Assembly (NCBI GenBank): GCA_963729365.1
Contig: CAVSNQ010000017.1
Span: 186,001-250,000, forward strand
DNA length: 64,000 nucleotides
Source of the DNA: JASHPR01 sp963729365
GTDB lineage: Bacteria; Actinomycetota; Actinomycetes; Streptosporangiales; Streptosporangiaceae
Direction: 5' to 3'
Numbering within the stretch: position 1 is the stretch's first letter; every line of letters starts with the position of its first letter. The notes beneath the pieces were generated by a model that had not been told where the DNA came from, ran no database searches, and worked only from the letters and a program-made list of their open reading frames with translations. Position numbers and translations under genes: made by a program. Positions 32,278 to 41,552 of the stretch are shown here, piece after piece.

Positions 32278-33687
32278 TCAGCGCGGACGCGCCGGAACGC
32301 CCGACGGTGTGCGGGTTCCCGCGTCCGCCGCCTGCTGGGTCCCGGCATCGGGGTACCGGGGGGCCGGCGCGCCGATCGCCGCCCGGGCCGCGGTCTCCTG
32401 GCCGCCCGCGGGGGACACGGCCGGCGCGGGCTCACCCGCGGGGCCAGGCAGCGATATGGCCGCCCCGTGACGGGCCGGAGCGGGTGCGGGCCTGGGCCTG
32501 GTCCTGGGTGCACCGGACCGAGCGGCGGCCGCAGCCGCCGCAGCCGCCGCGGCCCTGGCGCGGCGGCGGCCGCGCTCCCACCACCGCAGCCGCGGCATCG
32601 ACATCAGCAGCAGGATCAGCACCGCCGCCAGCGTGGTCACGGCGAGCACGAACAGCTGGGTCCGCGCGATGGACAGCCAGACGATGGCCACGGAGAACAG
32701 CGTGGCCCACAGGTACATGATCAGCACGCTGGAGCGGTGCGAGTGCCCGATGTCGAGCAGCCGGTGGTGCAGGTGCTTGCGGTCCGGTGCCAGTGGCGAC
32801 TTGCCGGCCCTGGTCCGCCGGACCACGGCCAGCAGCAGGTCCGAGTAGGGGATCACCAGGATCGTGGCGGGCAGCAGCAGCGGCAGGATTTCAGGGAACC
32901 TGTTCACCTGCGAGTGCAGGCTCGCGTAGTCGAGCGAGGCGATGCTCGAGATCGGGACGTAGGCGAGCAGCAGCCCGAGCAGCATCGACCCGGTGTCGCC
33001 CATGAAGATCCGCGCCGGGTATGAGTTGTGCGGCAGGAAGCCCAGGCAGGCCCCGATCAGCACCGCGGAGGCGAGGGCCGGGCCGGACTGCGCTGACAGG
33101 TGCGGGTGCACGACCTGGGTCAGCCGGTAGTAGTAGACGAAGAACGCGATAGCCGCGATGCAGACAATCCCGGCGGCCAGGCCGTCCAGGCCGTCGATGA
33201 AGTTGACCGCGTTGATCGTCGCCACCACGAGGAAGATGGTCAGCACCGTCGACTGGTTCGTGGTGAGGATCAACGTGCTGCCGCCCGGCTCGGGCAGCCA
33301 GCTCAGCTGGGCTCCGCTCCAGACCAGGATGCCGCCGGCCGCCGCCTGGCCGGCCAGCTTGCTGATCGGGCTCAGCCCCCACCGGTCGTCGACCATGCCC
33401 ACCAGGACGATGAGCCCGCCGGCCAGCAGCAGCCCGGCGGCCATCCGGTTGCCGGACAAAACGGTGCGCAGCGGGCTCAGTTGGTCGGCCACCAGGAGAC
33501 CCGCGGCCAGCCCGCCGTACATGGCCAGCCCGCCGAGGAGCGGAATCGGCACAATGTGCACATCCCGGTCACGGGCGGCGTGCATCGCCCGCCCGGCGAT
33601 CGCCCCGCGGCGCACCAGCGGCGTCAGCAGGTACGTGACGACCGCCGTGACCAACAGGGTCAGGAGGTACTCAGGCACGGCCGCCAA
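32278..33687 (-). CDS. WecA/TagO-family undecaprenyl-phosphate sugar-1-phosphate transferase
   Basis: A 469-residue polytopic enzyme. Motifs of the polyprenyl-phosphate phosphosugar transferase family are present: VPIPLLGGLAMYGG, VGMVDDRWGLSP, the metal-binding NAVNFIDGLDGLAAG, FMGDTGSMLLG and the nucleotide-binding PDRKHLHHRLLDIGHSH. It would start a cell-wall glycan (arabinogalactan- or teichoic-type linkage unit) by moving GlcNAc-1-P or similar to undecaprenyl phosphate. The last 110 residues are a non-conserved cytoplasmic tail with a ten-alanine run and Pro/Ala-rich sequence. The start is TTG at 33687 or GTG at 33678. The same order, tsaC-wecA-atpI, is conserved in Streptomyces and mycobacteria. 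Confidence 0.92.
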   Translation of the reverse strand: MAAVPEYLLTLLVTAVVTYLLTPLVRRGAIAGRAMHAARDRDVHIVPIPLLGGLAMYGGLAAGLLVADQLSPLRTVLSGNRMAAGLLLAGGLIVLVGMVDDRWGLSPISKLAGQAAAGGILVWSGAQLSWLPEPGGSTLILTTNQSTVLTIFLVVATINAVNFIDGLDGLAAGIVCIAAIAFFVYYYRLTQVVHPHLSAQSGPALASAVLIGACLGFLPHNSYPARIFMGDTGSMLLGLLLAYVPISSIASLDYASLHSQVNRFPEILPLLLPATILVIPYSDLLLAVVRRTRAGKSPLAPDRKHLHHRLLDIGHSHRSSVLIMYLWATLFSVAIVWLSIARTQLFVLAVTTLAAVLILLLMSMPRLRWWERGRRRARAAAAAAAAAAARSGAPRTRPRPAPAPARHGAAISLPGPAGEPAPAVSPAGGQETAARAAIGAPAPRYPDAGTQQAADAGTRTPSGVPARPR

Positions 33688-33781
33688 CTAGTCCGGACGG
33701 GATGTAACGCATCACGACAACTCTAGAGCACCACCTGGGCCGCCGGGGTGATCACCCGCCCAGGCCAGGCCAAAGATTTGG

Positions 33782-34444
33782 TCACGTGCCGGGCGTGACA
33801 TCGCCGCCCGTGGACAGGGCCGCGACCTCGCGCAGCTTCCCGACAGAAACGGCGCCCGCCCGCAGCAGCCTGGGCACGCTGCCGGTGAGATCCACGATCG
33901 TGGAAGGAACATCGTTGTTGCACGGCCCGCCGTCCAGGTACACGGAGACCGCGTCGCCGAGTTGCTCCTGCGCCCCGGCCGCGGTGGTGGCGGGCGGCGC
34001 CCCGGTGCGGTTGGCGCTGCTCACCGCCAGCGGGCCGGTCTCCTTGAGCAGGTCAAGCGCGACCGAGTGCAGCGGCATCCGGACGGCCACCGTGCCCCGG
34101 GTCTCGCCCAGGTCCCAGCCGAGAGAGCGGTTCGCGCGGCACACGATGGTCAGGCCGCCCGGCCAGAACTCGTCGATCAGGTCCTTGCCGTACGGCCCGA
34201 GGTCCTCGATCAGCGCCGAGGCCGCGCGGACGGTGCCGACGAGCACCGGCGGGGGCATGTCCCGTTCCCGGCCCTTGGCCGCGAGCAGGGCCGTGACCGC
34301 CGAGGGGTAGAACGCGTCGGCGCCGATCCCGTACACGGTGTCGGTCGGCAGTACGACCAGCCCGCCGGTGCGCAGCGCCAGGGCCGCGGCGGCGAGCCCC
34401 TCGGTGCGGCTCGCCGGGTCCGCGCAGTCATACGTTGCGCTCAT
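33782..34444 (-). CDS. tsaC: L-threonylcarbamoyladenylate synthase
   Basis: A 220-residue YrdC/Sua5-family protein. GGLVVLPTDTVYGIGADAF, the KGRERDMPPPVL loop, FWPGGLTIVCRANRSL, TVAVRMPLHSVALDLL and GPLAVSSANRTGAPP are the conserved nucleotide and threonine-binding segments. It makes the threonylcarbamoyl-AMP used for t6A37 in tRNA. It lacks the extra Sua5 C-terminal domain. Its ATG overlaps the prmC stop by 4 bp, forming the conserved prfA-prmC-tsaC group. Confidence 0.94.
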   Translation of the reverse strand: MSATYDCADPASRTEGLAAAALALRTGGLVVLPTDTVYGIGADAFYPSAVTALLAAKGRERDMPPPVLVGTVRAASALIEDLGPYGKDLIDEFWPGGLTIVCRANRSLGWDLGETRGTVAVRMPLHSVALDLLKETGPLAVSSANRTGAPPATTAAGAQEQLGDAVSVYLDGGPCNNDVPSTIVDLTGSVPRLLRAGAVSVGKLREVAALSTGGDVTPGT

Positions 34445-35313
34445 GGGCGCTCATCATTCCATGCGGCGCTGACGAACCGGTCACGGCCGGCCAGATCAAT
34501 GTGGTTGCGCGTGCCGCGCCACCCGTGCTCCTCGGCGAACACCCAGTAGACCGCCGCGCCCTGCGGGGCGCCGTGTTCCACGGCGACCAGGCCGCCGCCG
34601 CGCAGCAGCCGCCGGGCCACGCGCTCGATCACCCGGATCGAGTCAAGCCCGTCCGCGCCTCCCCACAGCGCCGTGGCCGGATCGTACTCACCGACCTCGG
34701 GCGGCACCCAGGAGCCGGCCGGGATGTAGGGCGGATTGCTGATCACCAGGTCGACCGCGCCGCCGAGGTCGGGCAGCGCGCTCGCGAAGTCGTCGCCGTG
34801 CAGCGTGACCCGCCCGGACGTGTGCGGCGCGGCCTCGGCGCACCCGGCGATGTTCCGCTCGGTCCACTGCCGGGCCAGCGGGTCGGCCTCGACCGCGTGC
34901 ACCCGGGCGCCGGGTACCTCCTGGGCGATGGCCAGGGCGATCGCGCCCGATCCGGTGCCCAGGTCGGCGACGACCGGCGCGGCGATGTCCATCTCGCGCA
35001 GCGCCTCGATCGCCCAGCCGGTCATGACCTCGGTCTCCTGGCGGGGCACGAATACGCCAGGGCCCACCTCGAGTTCCAGATAGCGGAAGTAGGCCAGGCC
35101 CGTGATGTGCTGCAGCGGCTCGCGCGACGCACGGCGCGCGACGTCGTCCCAGTACCGGGGATCGAACGCGGCATCGGGCACGGTATGCAGCGCGCCCCTG
35201 GCCACGCCGTGCACGTGCGCCGCGATCAGCTCGGCGTCGGCGCGCGGCGACTCCACCCCGGCCTCGGCCAGCCGGGACGCCGCCACGGCGATCTCATCGA
35301 GCAGCAGGTTCAC
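34441..35313 (-). CDS. prmC: Release-factor glutamine methyltransferase
   Basis: A 290-residue protein. The N-terminal helical domain binds the release factor; the SAM site is VADLGTGSGAIALAIAQEVP and the catalytic/substrate motif is NPPYIP (LVISNPPYIPAGSW). It methylates the Gln of the GGQ motif in RF1/RF2. It overlaps prfA by 4 bp upstream and tsaC by 4 bp downstream. Confidence 0.95.
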   Translation of the reverse strand: MNLLLDEIAVAASRLAEAGVESPRADAELIAAHVHGVARGALHTVPDAAFDPRYWDDVARRASREPLQHITGLAYFRYLELEVGPGVFVPRQETEVMTGWAIEALREMDIAAPVVADLGTGSGAIALAIAQEVPGARVHAVEADPLARQWTERNIAGCAEAAPHTSGRVTLHGDDFASALPDLGGAVDLVISNPPYIPAGSWVPPEVGEYDPATALWGGADGLDSIRVIERVARRLLRGGGLVAVEHGAPQGAAVYWVFAEEHGWRGTRNHIDLAGRDRFVSAAWNDERP

Positions 35314-36383
35314 GAGGCCCGCTCGCCGGACTCCGCGATCTTCTCGGCCCGGTCGGCGGCCTGCAGGGCCCCGATCACCGCGTCGAGGTCACCGTCGAGA
35401 ACCTGATCCAGGTTGTAGGCCTTGTAGCCGACCCGGTGATCGGAAAGCCGGTTCTCAGGGAAGTTGTAAGTGCGGACCCGCTGCGACCTGTCCACCGCAG
35501 AGACCTGGCTCTTGCGCTCGGCCGAGGCCTGCGCGTCGGCCTGCTCCTGCGCCTGGGTGAGCAGCCGCGCGCGCAGGATCCGCATGGCCTGCTCCTTGTT
35601 CTGCAGCTGGCTCTTCTCGTTCTGGCAGGACACCACGATGCCGGTCGGCAGGTGCGTGATCCGCACCGCCGAGTCCGTGGTGTTGACGCTCTGGCCACCG
35701 GGCCCCGACGACCGGAACACGTCCACCCGCAGGTCCGAGGGATCGATGGTGATCTCGACCGGGTCAGCCTCCGGCATGACCAGGACGCCAGCGGCCGAGG
35801 TGTGAATGCGTCCCTGCGACTCGGTGACCGGGACCCGCTGCACCCGGTGCACGCCGCCCTCGTACTTCAGCTGCGCCCACGCGCCGTCGGTCCGCCGCCC
35901 GGACTTGATCGCCACCGTGGCGTCCTTGTATCCGCCCAGGCCGGTCATGGTCGAGTCGAGGACCTCGGTCCTCAGGCCGTGCCGCTCGGCGTAGCGCAGG
36001 TACATCCGCAGCAGGTCGCCGGCGAATAGCGCCGACTCCTCGCCGCCCTCGCCCGCCTTGACCTCGAGGATGACGTCCCGGCCGTCGTTCGCGTCGCCGG
36101 GGACCAGCAGATCCTGCAGGCGCTGCTCAAGCTCCGCCCGGCGCCGCCCCAGCTGCTCGGCTTCCAAGGCGAACGACGCGTCCTCGCCGGCCAGCTCGTG
36201 CGCGGCGGTCTCGTCGGCGGTGACATGCTGCCACTCCCGGTAGGCGTGCACGATCGGGCCGAGCTCGCCGTAGCGCCGGCCGAGTGCCCGAGCTCGGTCG
36301 GGGTCGGCGTGCACGGCCGGGTCAGCGAGATCCCGCTCCAGTGCCGCGTACTCGCCCGCCAGTTCCTCGAGCCGGTCAAACAC
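35310..36383 (-). CDS. prfA: Peptide chain release factor 1
   Basis: A 357-residue class I release factor. The stop-codon reading tripeptide appears as PVT in HRVQRVPVTESQGRIHTS, identifying RF1 (UAA/UAG), and the peptidyl-hydrolysis motif is GGQ in SSGPGGQSVNTTDSAVRITH. GTG start at 36383. It leads the overlapping prfA-prmC-tsaC unit. The domain order and length are normal. Confidence 0.97.
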   Translation of the reverse strand: MFDRLEELAGEYAALERDLADPAVHADPDRARALGRRYGELGPIVHAYREWQHVTADETAAHELAGEDASFALEAEQLGRRRAELEQRLQDLLVPGDANDGRDVILEVKAGEGGEESALFAGDLLRMYLRYAERHGLRTEVLDSTMTGLGGYKDATVAIKSGRRTDGAWAQLKYEGGVHRVQRVPVTESQGRIHTSAAGVLVMPEADPVEITIDPSDLRVDVFRSSGPGGQSVNTTDSAVRITHLPTGIVVSCQNEKSQLQNKEQAMRILRARLLTQAQEQADAQASAERKSQVSAVDRSQRVRTYNFPENRLSDHRVGYKAYNLDQVLDGDLDAVIGALQAADRAEKIAESGERAS

Positions 36384-36496
36384 GGTTTCCAGCTCCTTCT
36401 CCAGGGACGTTGCTGCTCGCAGGCATGCGGAACCCGATGGATGTACCTGCGGGCGCGTTAGAACGCGACTAAACGTACATCCACCGGGCCTGGGAT

Positions 36497-36718
36497 CTAC
36501 TTGTCGCCAGACTGCTTCTTGCCGAAGCGCCGCTCGAACCGGGCGACCCGGCCGCCGGTGTCCAGGATCTTCTGCTTGCCGGTGTAGAACGGGTGGCAGT
36601 TCGAGCAGATGTCGGCGTGGATAACGCCGCTCTTCGCGGTGCTCCGCGTGGTGAACCTGTTCCCGCAGGTACAGGTCACCGTGGTCACCACGTAGTCGGG
36701 GTGAATGTCAGGCTTCAT
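36497..36718 (-). CDS. rpmE: Ribosomal protein bL31 (zinc-binding C+ type)
   Basis: A 73-residue protein with the C+ zinc motif CTCG ... CSNCHPFYTGKQKILDTGGR. Under zinc limitation actinobacteria switch to a C- paralogue, not present here. It lies between rho and prfA as in Streptomyces. ATG at 36718; the leader contains no gene. Confidence 0.97.
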   Translation of the reverse strand: MKPDIHPDYVVTTVTCTCGNRFTTRSTAKSGVIHADICSNCHPFYTGKQKILDTGGRVARFERRFGKKQSGDK

Positions 36719-36859
36719 GTCGTGACTCCTGGTTCTTGGCGGTCGCCGGGTCGCCTCGCCGCATGCCTGTCGCGACGGACGTGAACCGGTACCGCATATG
36801 GTTTGGCCAGTGCCAGCTTCTGCAACGCTCGCAGGGGCCAGGAGATTCCCGCGGTCAGG

Positions 36860-39064
36860 CTAGCTGCCGATCGTGGTCTTCTGCACCTGGAGCAGGAACT
36901 CGGCGTTGCTCTTGGTCTCCTTCATGCGCTCCATCAGCACCTCGAGCGCCTGCTGTGGCTCGAGCGCGTGCAGCACCCGGCGCAGCTGCCAGACGATCTT
37001 GAGCTCCTCCGGCGTCAGCAGCAGGTCTTCCTTGCGGGTGCTCGAGGCGTCCACGTCGACCGCGGGGAAGATCCGCTTGTCGGCGAGCTCACGGCGCAGC
37101 CTGATCTCCATGTTGCCGGTGCCCTTGAACTCCTCGAAGATCACCTCGTCCGCGCGGGAACCGGTCTCGATCAGGGCCGTGGCCAGGATCGTGATCGAGC
37201 CGCCGTGCTCGATGTTGCGCGCCGCGCCGAAGAACCGCTTCGGCGGGTACAGCGCGGTCGAGTCCACGCCGCCGGACATGATCCGGCCGCTGGCCGGGGC
37301 GGACAGGTTGTAGGCCCGGCCCAGCCTGGTGATCGAGTCGAGCAGCACGACCACGTCATGGCCCATCTCGGCCAGCCGCTTGGCCCGCTCGATGGCCAGT
37401 TCCGCGACGGTGGTGTGGTCCTCCGACGGCCGGTCGAAGGTCGAGTAGATCACCTCGCCCTTGACCGAGCGCTGCATGTCGGTGACTTCCTCGGGCCGCT
37501 CGTCGACCAGCACGACCATGAGGTGGCACTCGGGGTTGTTCTTGGTGATCGCGTTCGCGATGGCCTGCATGATCATCGTCTTGCCGGCCTTGGACGGCGA
37601 CACGATCAGGCCGCGCTGGCCCTTGCCGATCGGGGCGATCAGGTCGATGATCCGGGTGGCCATGATCGTGGGATCGGTCTCCAGCCTGAGCCGCTCCTGC
37701 GGGTACAGCGGGACCAGCTTGGAGAACTCCGGCCGGGACCTGGACTGCTCGGGGTCAAGCCCGTTCACCTTGTCGAGCCTGACCAGCGCGTTGAACTTCT
37801 CCCGGCGCTCGCCCTCCCTGGGCTGCCGGACCGCGCCCTCGATGACGTCGCCCTTGCGCAGGCCGTGCCTGCGCACCTGGGACAGCGAGACATAGACGTC
37901 GTCGGGTCCCGGCAGGTAGCCGGTCGTGCGGACGAATCCGTAGTTGTCGAGCACGTCCAGGATGCCGGCGATCGGGATCAGCACGTCGTCCTCGGAGATC
38001 ACCGGCTCGGCCTCGGCGCCCCGTTCCCGGCGTCCCCGGTTGTTGTTCCTGTTGCGGAACCTGTCCCGGCTCCGCCTGCCGCCCTGGCCATCGCGGTCGT
38101 CGTCGCCGCGGCCACCCTGCTGGTCGCGCCCCGGGCCTGAGTCACGGGAGTCACGCGAGTCCCGGGAGTCACGCGAGTCACGGTGCTGGTCGGAGCCGTC
38201 ACTGGCCGCGCGCGGCTGGTCGTCACGCCGCCCGGCCTGGTCGTCACGCCGACCGCCCTGGTCGTCGCGCCGGCCGTTGTTGCCGCGACGGCGCCGGTTG
38301 TCCCGCTGGCCGTCGCCCTGCTGCTGGACATCGTCCCGCTGCGCACCGCCCTGGCCGCCGCCGGCCTCGCGGCTGTCGCCTTCGCGGCGAGATGCGTCGC
38401 GGCCGCCGGCGTCGCTCACCACGGCGGGCGCCGAGGACGCCGCCGGGGCGCCTCCCCCGGCCACACCGGCACCCCCGATGCCCGCGGCTCCCACGCCGCC
38501 CTGATGCGAACTGTCGCCGATCCCGCCCGCGCTTGCACCGCTGCCCACACCGGGCGGCGTCGATGTCTCAAATTCCATGGCATCCTGCTCAAAGGGGCGG
38601 GTCGCGCCGGCTCCCGCAGGCGCCCCCCGCTGGGCTGTGTTGTCGTTTACCGCGGCTTGGCTGCCCCTGTCTTCGCCTCGGCGGCCAGTAGCGGCGCGTT
38701 CCGGTGTCTGGCTGCTGACCGCCGCACCGCCCTGCGCGGTCCCGCCGCCCTGCCGCTCCTCGATCGCGGCTATGACCTGACCCTTGCGCATCCGGCCGGT
38801 GCCCATGATGCCCATCGACTGGGCCAGCCGCTGCAGCTCCGGCAGGAGCATCGCGGACAGTCCCGTGCCACCGCGACGGCTGGCGCCGGGCGCCTCACCA
38901 GCACGGGAGTCCGCATCCGGCCAGGAGCGTACCGCGCTCGCGGGCTCGGGGGAAGTCCCGGCACGCCCGGCCGAGTCCGGTGCTTCACCGGGCCAAGGGG
39001 ACGCGGCGGGAGATTCCTCAGGCATGCCGGAGGAGCCGGTCATCAGATCGGTGGTGTCACTCAC
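36860..39064 (-). CDS. rho: Transcription termination factor Rho
   Basis: A 734-residue Rho with an actinobacterial insertion. The N-terminal helical domain (LPELQRLAQSMGIMGTGRMR) is split from the RNA-binding OSB/CSD domain (IAGILDVLDNYGFVRTTGYL) by about 270 residues of low-complexity Gly/Arg/Asp/Gln sequence, including five successive RDS triplets (about 294-310) and RRRRGNNGRR. Such insertions bind RNA and promote condensates or robust termination. The ATPase core has Walker A SPSKAGKTM (about 488-496), Walker B VVVLLDSITRLGRAYN and the Q/R-loop segments. GTG at 39064 follows GGAAGGA. Its 5' leader is about 750 bp. Confidence 0.97.
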   Translation of the reverse strand: MSDTTDLMTGSSGMPEESPAASPWPGEAPDSAGRAGTSPEPASAVRSWPDADSRAGEAPGASRRGGTGLSAMLLPELQRLAQSMGIMGTGRMRKGQVIAAIEERQGGGTAQGGAAVSSQTPERAATGRRGEDRGSQAAVNDNTAQRGAPAGAGATRPFEQDAMEFETSTPPGVGSGASAGGIGDSSHQGGVGAAGIGGAGVAGGGAPAASSAPAVVSDAGGRDASRREGDSREAGGGQGGAQRDDVQQQGDGQRDNRRRRGNNGRRDDQGGRRDDQAGRRDDQPRAASDGSDQHRDSRDSRDSRDSRDSGPGRDQQGGRGDDDRDGQGGRRSRDRFRNRNNNRGRRERGAEAEPVISEDDVLIPIAGILDVLDNYGFVRTTGYLPGPDDVYVSLSQVRRHGLRKGDVIEGAVRQPREGERREKFNALVRLDKVNGLDPEQSRSRPEFSKLVPLYPQERLRLETDPTIMATRIIDLIAPIGKGQRGLIVSPSKAGKTMIMQAIANAITKNNPECHLMVVLVDERPEEVTDMQRSVKGEVIYSTFDRPSEDHTTVAELAIERAKRLAEMGHDVVVLLDSITRLGRAYNLSAPASGRIMSGGVDSTALYPPKRFFGAARNIEHGGSITILATALIETGSRADEVIFEEFKGTGNMEIRLRRELADKRIFPAVDVDASSTRKEDLLLTPEELKIVWQLRRVLHALEPQQALEVLMERMKETKSNAEFLLQVQKTTIGS

Positions 39065-39811
39065 GAGGGGTCCTTCCCAGGGCGCGGGTGCCGACCGCAG
39101 ATTCGGTCACTGCCACCCGCTGTCACGCTCCGGCCGATCGGCCGGGCCACTTGAAGTTGTGCAAATCGCCATCCCCGCATTGCCCGCCCCCGGGTCGGTA
39201 CTGTCACGCCCGGCCTCCCGCGCGGTTTTCCGTACGCAGCCACCGCCACAGCTCGCTTCCGGCCTAGCGCTGGCACCAGCACCGATGCTGGGGTGCCGCC
39301 GCAGGTCCGGACGGCGGGACGGGTCCGCCACGTTTTGCACCCGGCTCCGCCGTGCACCGGCCGCGCCTGGCGGGTGTGGCGGTGCGGGGGAGGCTGGATG
39401 TCTCTGGCAGCCACAGCCCTCCGCTGGGTGCGGAACGGGACTGGCGGCAGACAGGCGAGCACCTTTCCCCATGGCGGGGCATCTGGTGCGGCACCAAGCT
39501 TAACACCATGCACGGCCACGGCATTCCTTCGGAGCTGTCCCTCATTTGCCAGAGCAGCCGACAGCCCGTGCCTGACCAGGTTCCGGGTACGCTCTTGCCG
39601 TCCCTGCGGTGGTTAAGGTTCGGCCGGGAGCACTGGAAGCCAGGCTGTGACTGTCGACATCCAGGGGGCTTACATCGCATGCGGTACCCGTTTCGCTGAC
39701 GATTGAACCGCACGGCCGCCAAACCCCCGGCCCCGTCGCCCGTGGCTGATTCAGATGCCCGGAAACCTACTTCAACCAGGCGATTCTCACAAGTCCCCCA
39801 GATCGAACGGG
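39065..39811 (-). other. Long gene-free region upstream of rho
   Basis: These 747 bp hold no convincing gene; frames on either strand are short of conserved features. Possible rho promoter elements on the minus strand are TTAAGCTT at about 39500 and TTAACC at about 39615. A long rho leader is common in actinobacteria, where it can allow autoregulation by Rho-dependent attenuation. In S. coelicolor I recall that thrB, thrC, hom and lysA occupy the place between rho and nrtL; they are absent here. Confidence 0.5.
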
Positions 39812-40819
39812 CTACAATCGCGGCGGCGCGGCCACGCCGAGCAGCCGCAGACCGGTCCCGAGCGCCGTCCGCGCCGCGGCCGCCAGCCACAGCCTGGCCG
39901 CCGTTTCCGGCCGGTCCCGCGGCGCCGGCCGACCACCAAACGGAAGCGCCGGATACCCCTCCGCGCAGTCGAGCCACCGCGAGGCCAGGCCCTCCATATA
40001 CCGGGCGAACGCATCGGGCCGACGGCGGCGGGCCGCGGCCGCGGCGCGTTCCGGCAGCCACGAGATGGCGTCCAGCAGTTCGAGCTCGCCGCCATGTGAC
40101 AGCTTCTCGGGCCGGAACTCCCCGGGCCGGCCGCGGTCGATGCCGAGGTCGGCGGCCCACCGCAGGACCGAGGCGGCCTGCGCGTGGGCATACCGGACGA
40201 GGAAAAACGGATTCCCGAGATTTGCCCTAACGCACCGCGACGCGTCGATCAGCCCCGCCCTGGCGGGCGTCGTCCTGGCCAGCGCGTAACGGACCGCGTC
40301 GGCGCCCGCGAAGGCCACGGCGGCGCCCGGGGCGGCTTGGTCGGGGGGCGACTGGCGTTCGGGGCAGTCATGGACTTTGACCTTGGCCCCGGCGATGCCG
40401 GCCAGCCGGCCGGTGACCGACGCGGCCACCAGGTGCCCGGCATCTTCCCAGGTCGCGGTCGAGGCCGGATCGGCGGCCACGGGCGCGGCCAGCTCGGTCC
40501 CGCGGAGCGCGTCGCTGGCCGCACAGGCGGCACCGGCGGCCGGGACGCGGACGGCCAGGGCCGCGAGCGCGCGGGCGGTGACGGTCACGGTCAGGTAGCC
40601 GCCGCCGGTGACGGACGCGGCGCCGATCCAGTCCTCCCGGCGCAGCCTGGCGGCCAGCCCGGCTGCGACCTCCCCCGGCGCCGCGCCGGCCGCGCCAGCC
40701 ATCAGGAACGGCAGCGAGGTGGCATAGGTCCCCGGCGCGCCGCCGGCCTCGGGCGGCGCCGGGCGCCAGGTACCTGACGCGCGCGCGCCGAGCACGGTGC
40801 CGATGTCGCCGGGGATCAC
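39812..40819 (-). CDS. nrtL: ArgS-related anticodon-binding protein NrtL
   Basis: A 335-residue protein made of the two ends of arginyl-tRNA synthetase without the catalytic Rossmann core. The N-terminal segment (LAARLRREDWIGAASVTGGG) matches the additional N-domain of ArgS; the C-terminal half contains NPFFLVRYAHAQAASVLRWA and ASRWLDCAEGYPALPFGG, matching the DALR anticodon-binding domain. HIGH and KMSKS are missing, so it cannot aminoacylate. The same protein is found near rho and lysA in Streptomyces. It may bind tRNA-Arg or a tRNA-like RNA; notably a tRNA-Arg gene lies only 550 bp away. The function is not known. Confidence 0.82.
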   Translation of the reverse strand: MIPGDIGTVLGARASGTWRPAPPEAGGAPGTYATSLPFLMAGAAGAAPGEVAAGLAARLRREDWIGAASVTGGGYLTVTVTARALAALAVRVPAAGAACAASDALRGTELAAPVAADPASTATWEDAGHLVAASVTGRLAGIAGAKVKVHDCPERQSPPDQAAPGAAVAFAGADAVRYALARTTPARAGLIDASRCVRANLGNPFFLVRYAHAQAASVLRWAADLGIDRGRPGEFRPEKLSHGGELELLDAISWLPERAAAAARRRRPDAFARYMEGLASRWLDCAEGYPALPFGGRPAPRDRPETAARLWLAAAARTALGTGLRLLGVAAPPRL

Positions 40820-40853
40820 GGGCCCAGGCTACGGTGCGCGCCCCGGCGGCCGG

Positions 40854-41306
40854 TCAGTCGAAGACGCTGGTCGGAGCGCCGGCCAGCTCGCGGACCACGC
40901 GGATCATCTCGGCCGGGTCGAACGGCTTGGTCAGGTAGGCATCCACGCCGATCTGGCGGCCCCTGGACCGATCGTCTTCCTGCGCCCGCGCCGTGATCAG
41001 CACGACCTTGATGCCCGCCGTCTTGGGATTCCTGCGCAGCTGGGTCGCTGTCACCCAGCCATCCAGGCGCGGCATCATCACGTCCAGGGTGATCACGTCC
41101 GGGGCGGCCTCGCCCACCTTTTCCAGGCAGTCCTTGCCGTCGACCGCGGTGACCACGTCGAACCCCTCGAGCGTGAGATTGACGGCAATGAGCTGCCTGA
41201 TGACCTCGTCATCATCGACAACCAGCACCCGGCCCAGTCCGCGTGTCACCCGGGCGAGGTGATCGTTTCTCACGCTGCGCTGCGCGCCGATCTGCCCCGT
41301 GTTCAC
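40854..41306 (-). CDS. Single-domain response regulator (CheY-like)
   Basis: A 150-residue receiver domain with acidic pocket VLVVDDDEV (Asp31-33), phosphoacceptor Asp75 in PDVITLDVMMPRLDG, Thr105 in LITARAQE and Lys127 in AYLTKPFD. It has no output domain, so it must act by protein contact. The N-terminal 24 residues are not part of the fold and GTG codons nearer the domain are possible starts. It is oriented with nrtL and separated by 34 bp. A sensor kinase lies 7 kb away but in another context. Confidence 0.92.
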   Translation of the reverse strand: MNTGQIGAQRSVRNDHLARVTRGLGRVLVVDDDEVIRQLIAVNLTLEGFDVVTAVDGKDCLEKVGEAAPDVITLDVMMPRLDGWVTATQLRRNPKTAGIKVVLITARAQEDDRSRGRQIGVDAYLTKPFDPAEMIRVVRELAGAPTSVFD

Positions 41307-41368
41307 AGAACCACGCTACTGGTACCCTGGCTCCGGCTCGCGGGCAATACCCTATGTGCAGCATGTGA

Positions 41369-41440
41369 GCCCCCATAGCTCAGGGGATAGAGCAACGGCC
41401 TCCGGAGCCGTGTGCGCAGGTTCGAATCCTGCTGGGGGCG
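41369..41440 (+). tRNA. tRNA-Arg (anticodon CCG)
   Basis: Acceptor stem GCCCCCA pairs with TGGGGGC; D-arm TAGCTCAGGGGATAGAGCA; anticodon arm ACGGC CTCCGGA GCCGT gives anticodon CCG, reading CGG; T-arm with GTTCGAATCC. The discriminator base is G and CCA is not encoded. The 3' end is immediately followed by repeats of itself, marking an integration site. Confidence 0.97.
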
Positions 41441-41481
41441 CCGCTGGGGGCGCCACTGCTGGGGGCGCCTGCCGGGGGCGC
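41431..41481 (+). repeat. Tandem copies of the tRNA-Arg 3' end, attachment-site scars
   Basis: The last bases of the tRNA plus two, GCTGGGGGCGCC (41431-41442), recur exactly at 41443-41454 and 41458-41469, and as the variant GCCGGGGGCGCG at 41471-41482. Repeated tRNA 3' ends are the usual product of site-specific integration of mobile elements, one new attachment copy being left per event. No matching distal copy was noticed in the window. Confidence 0.7.
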
Positions 41482-41552
41482 GCGCCGCGAACATGGGAAC
41501 GAATTCCGTTCTTGAATTCGGTTTCTGCTCTAGCCTGACTGCGGTCCGCCGC

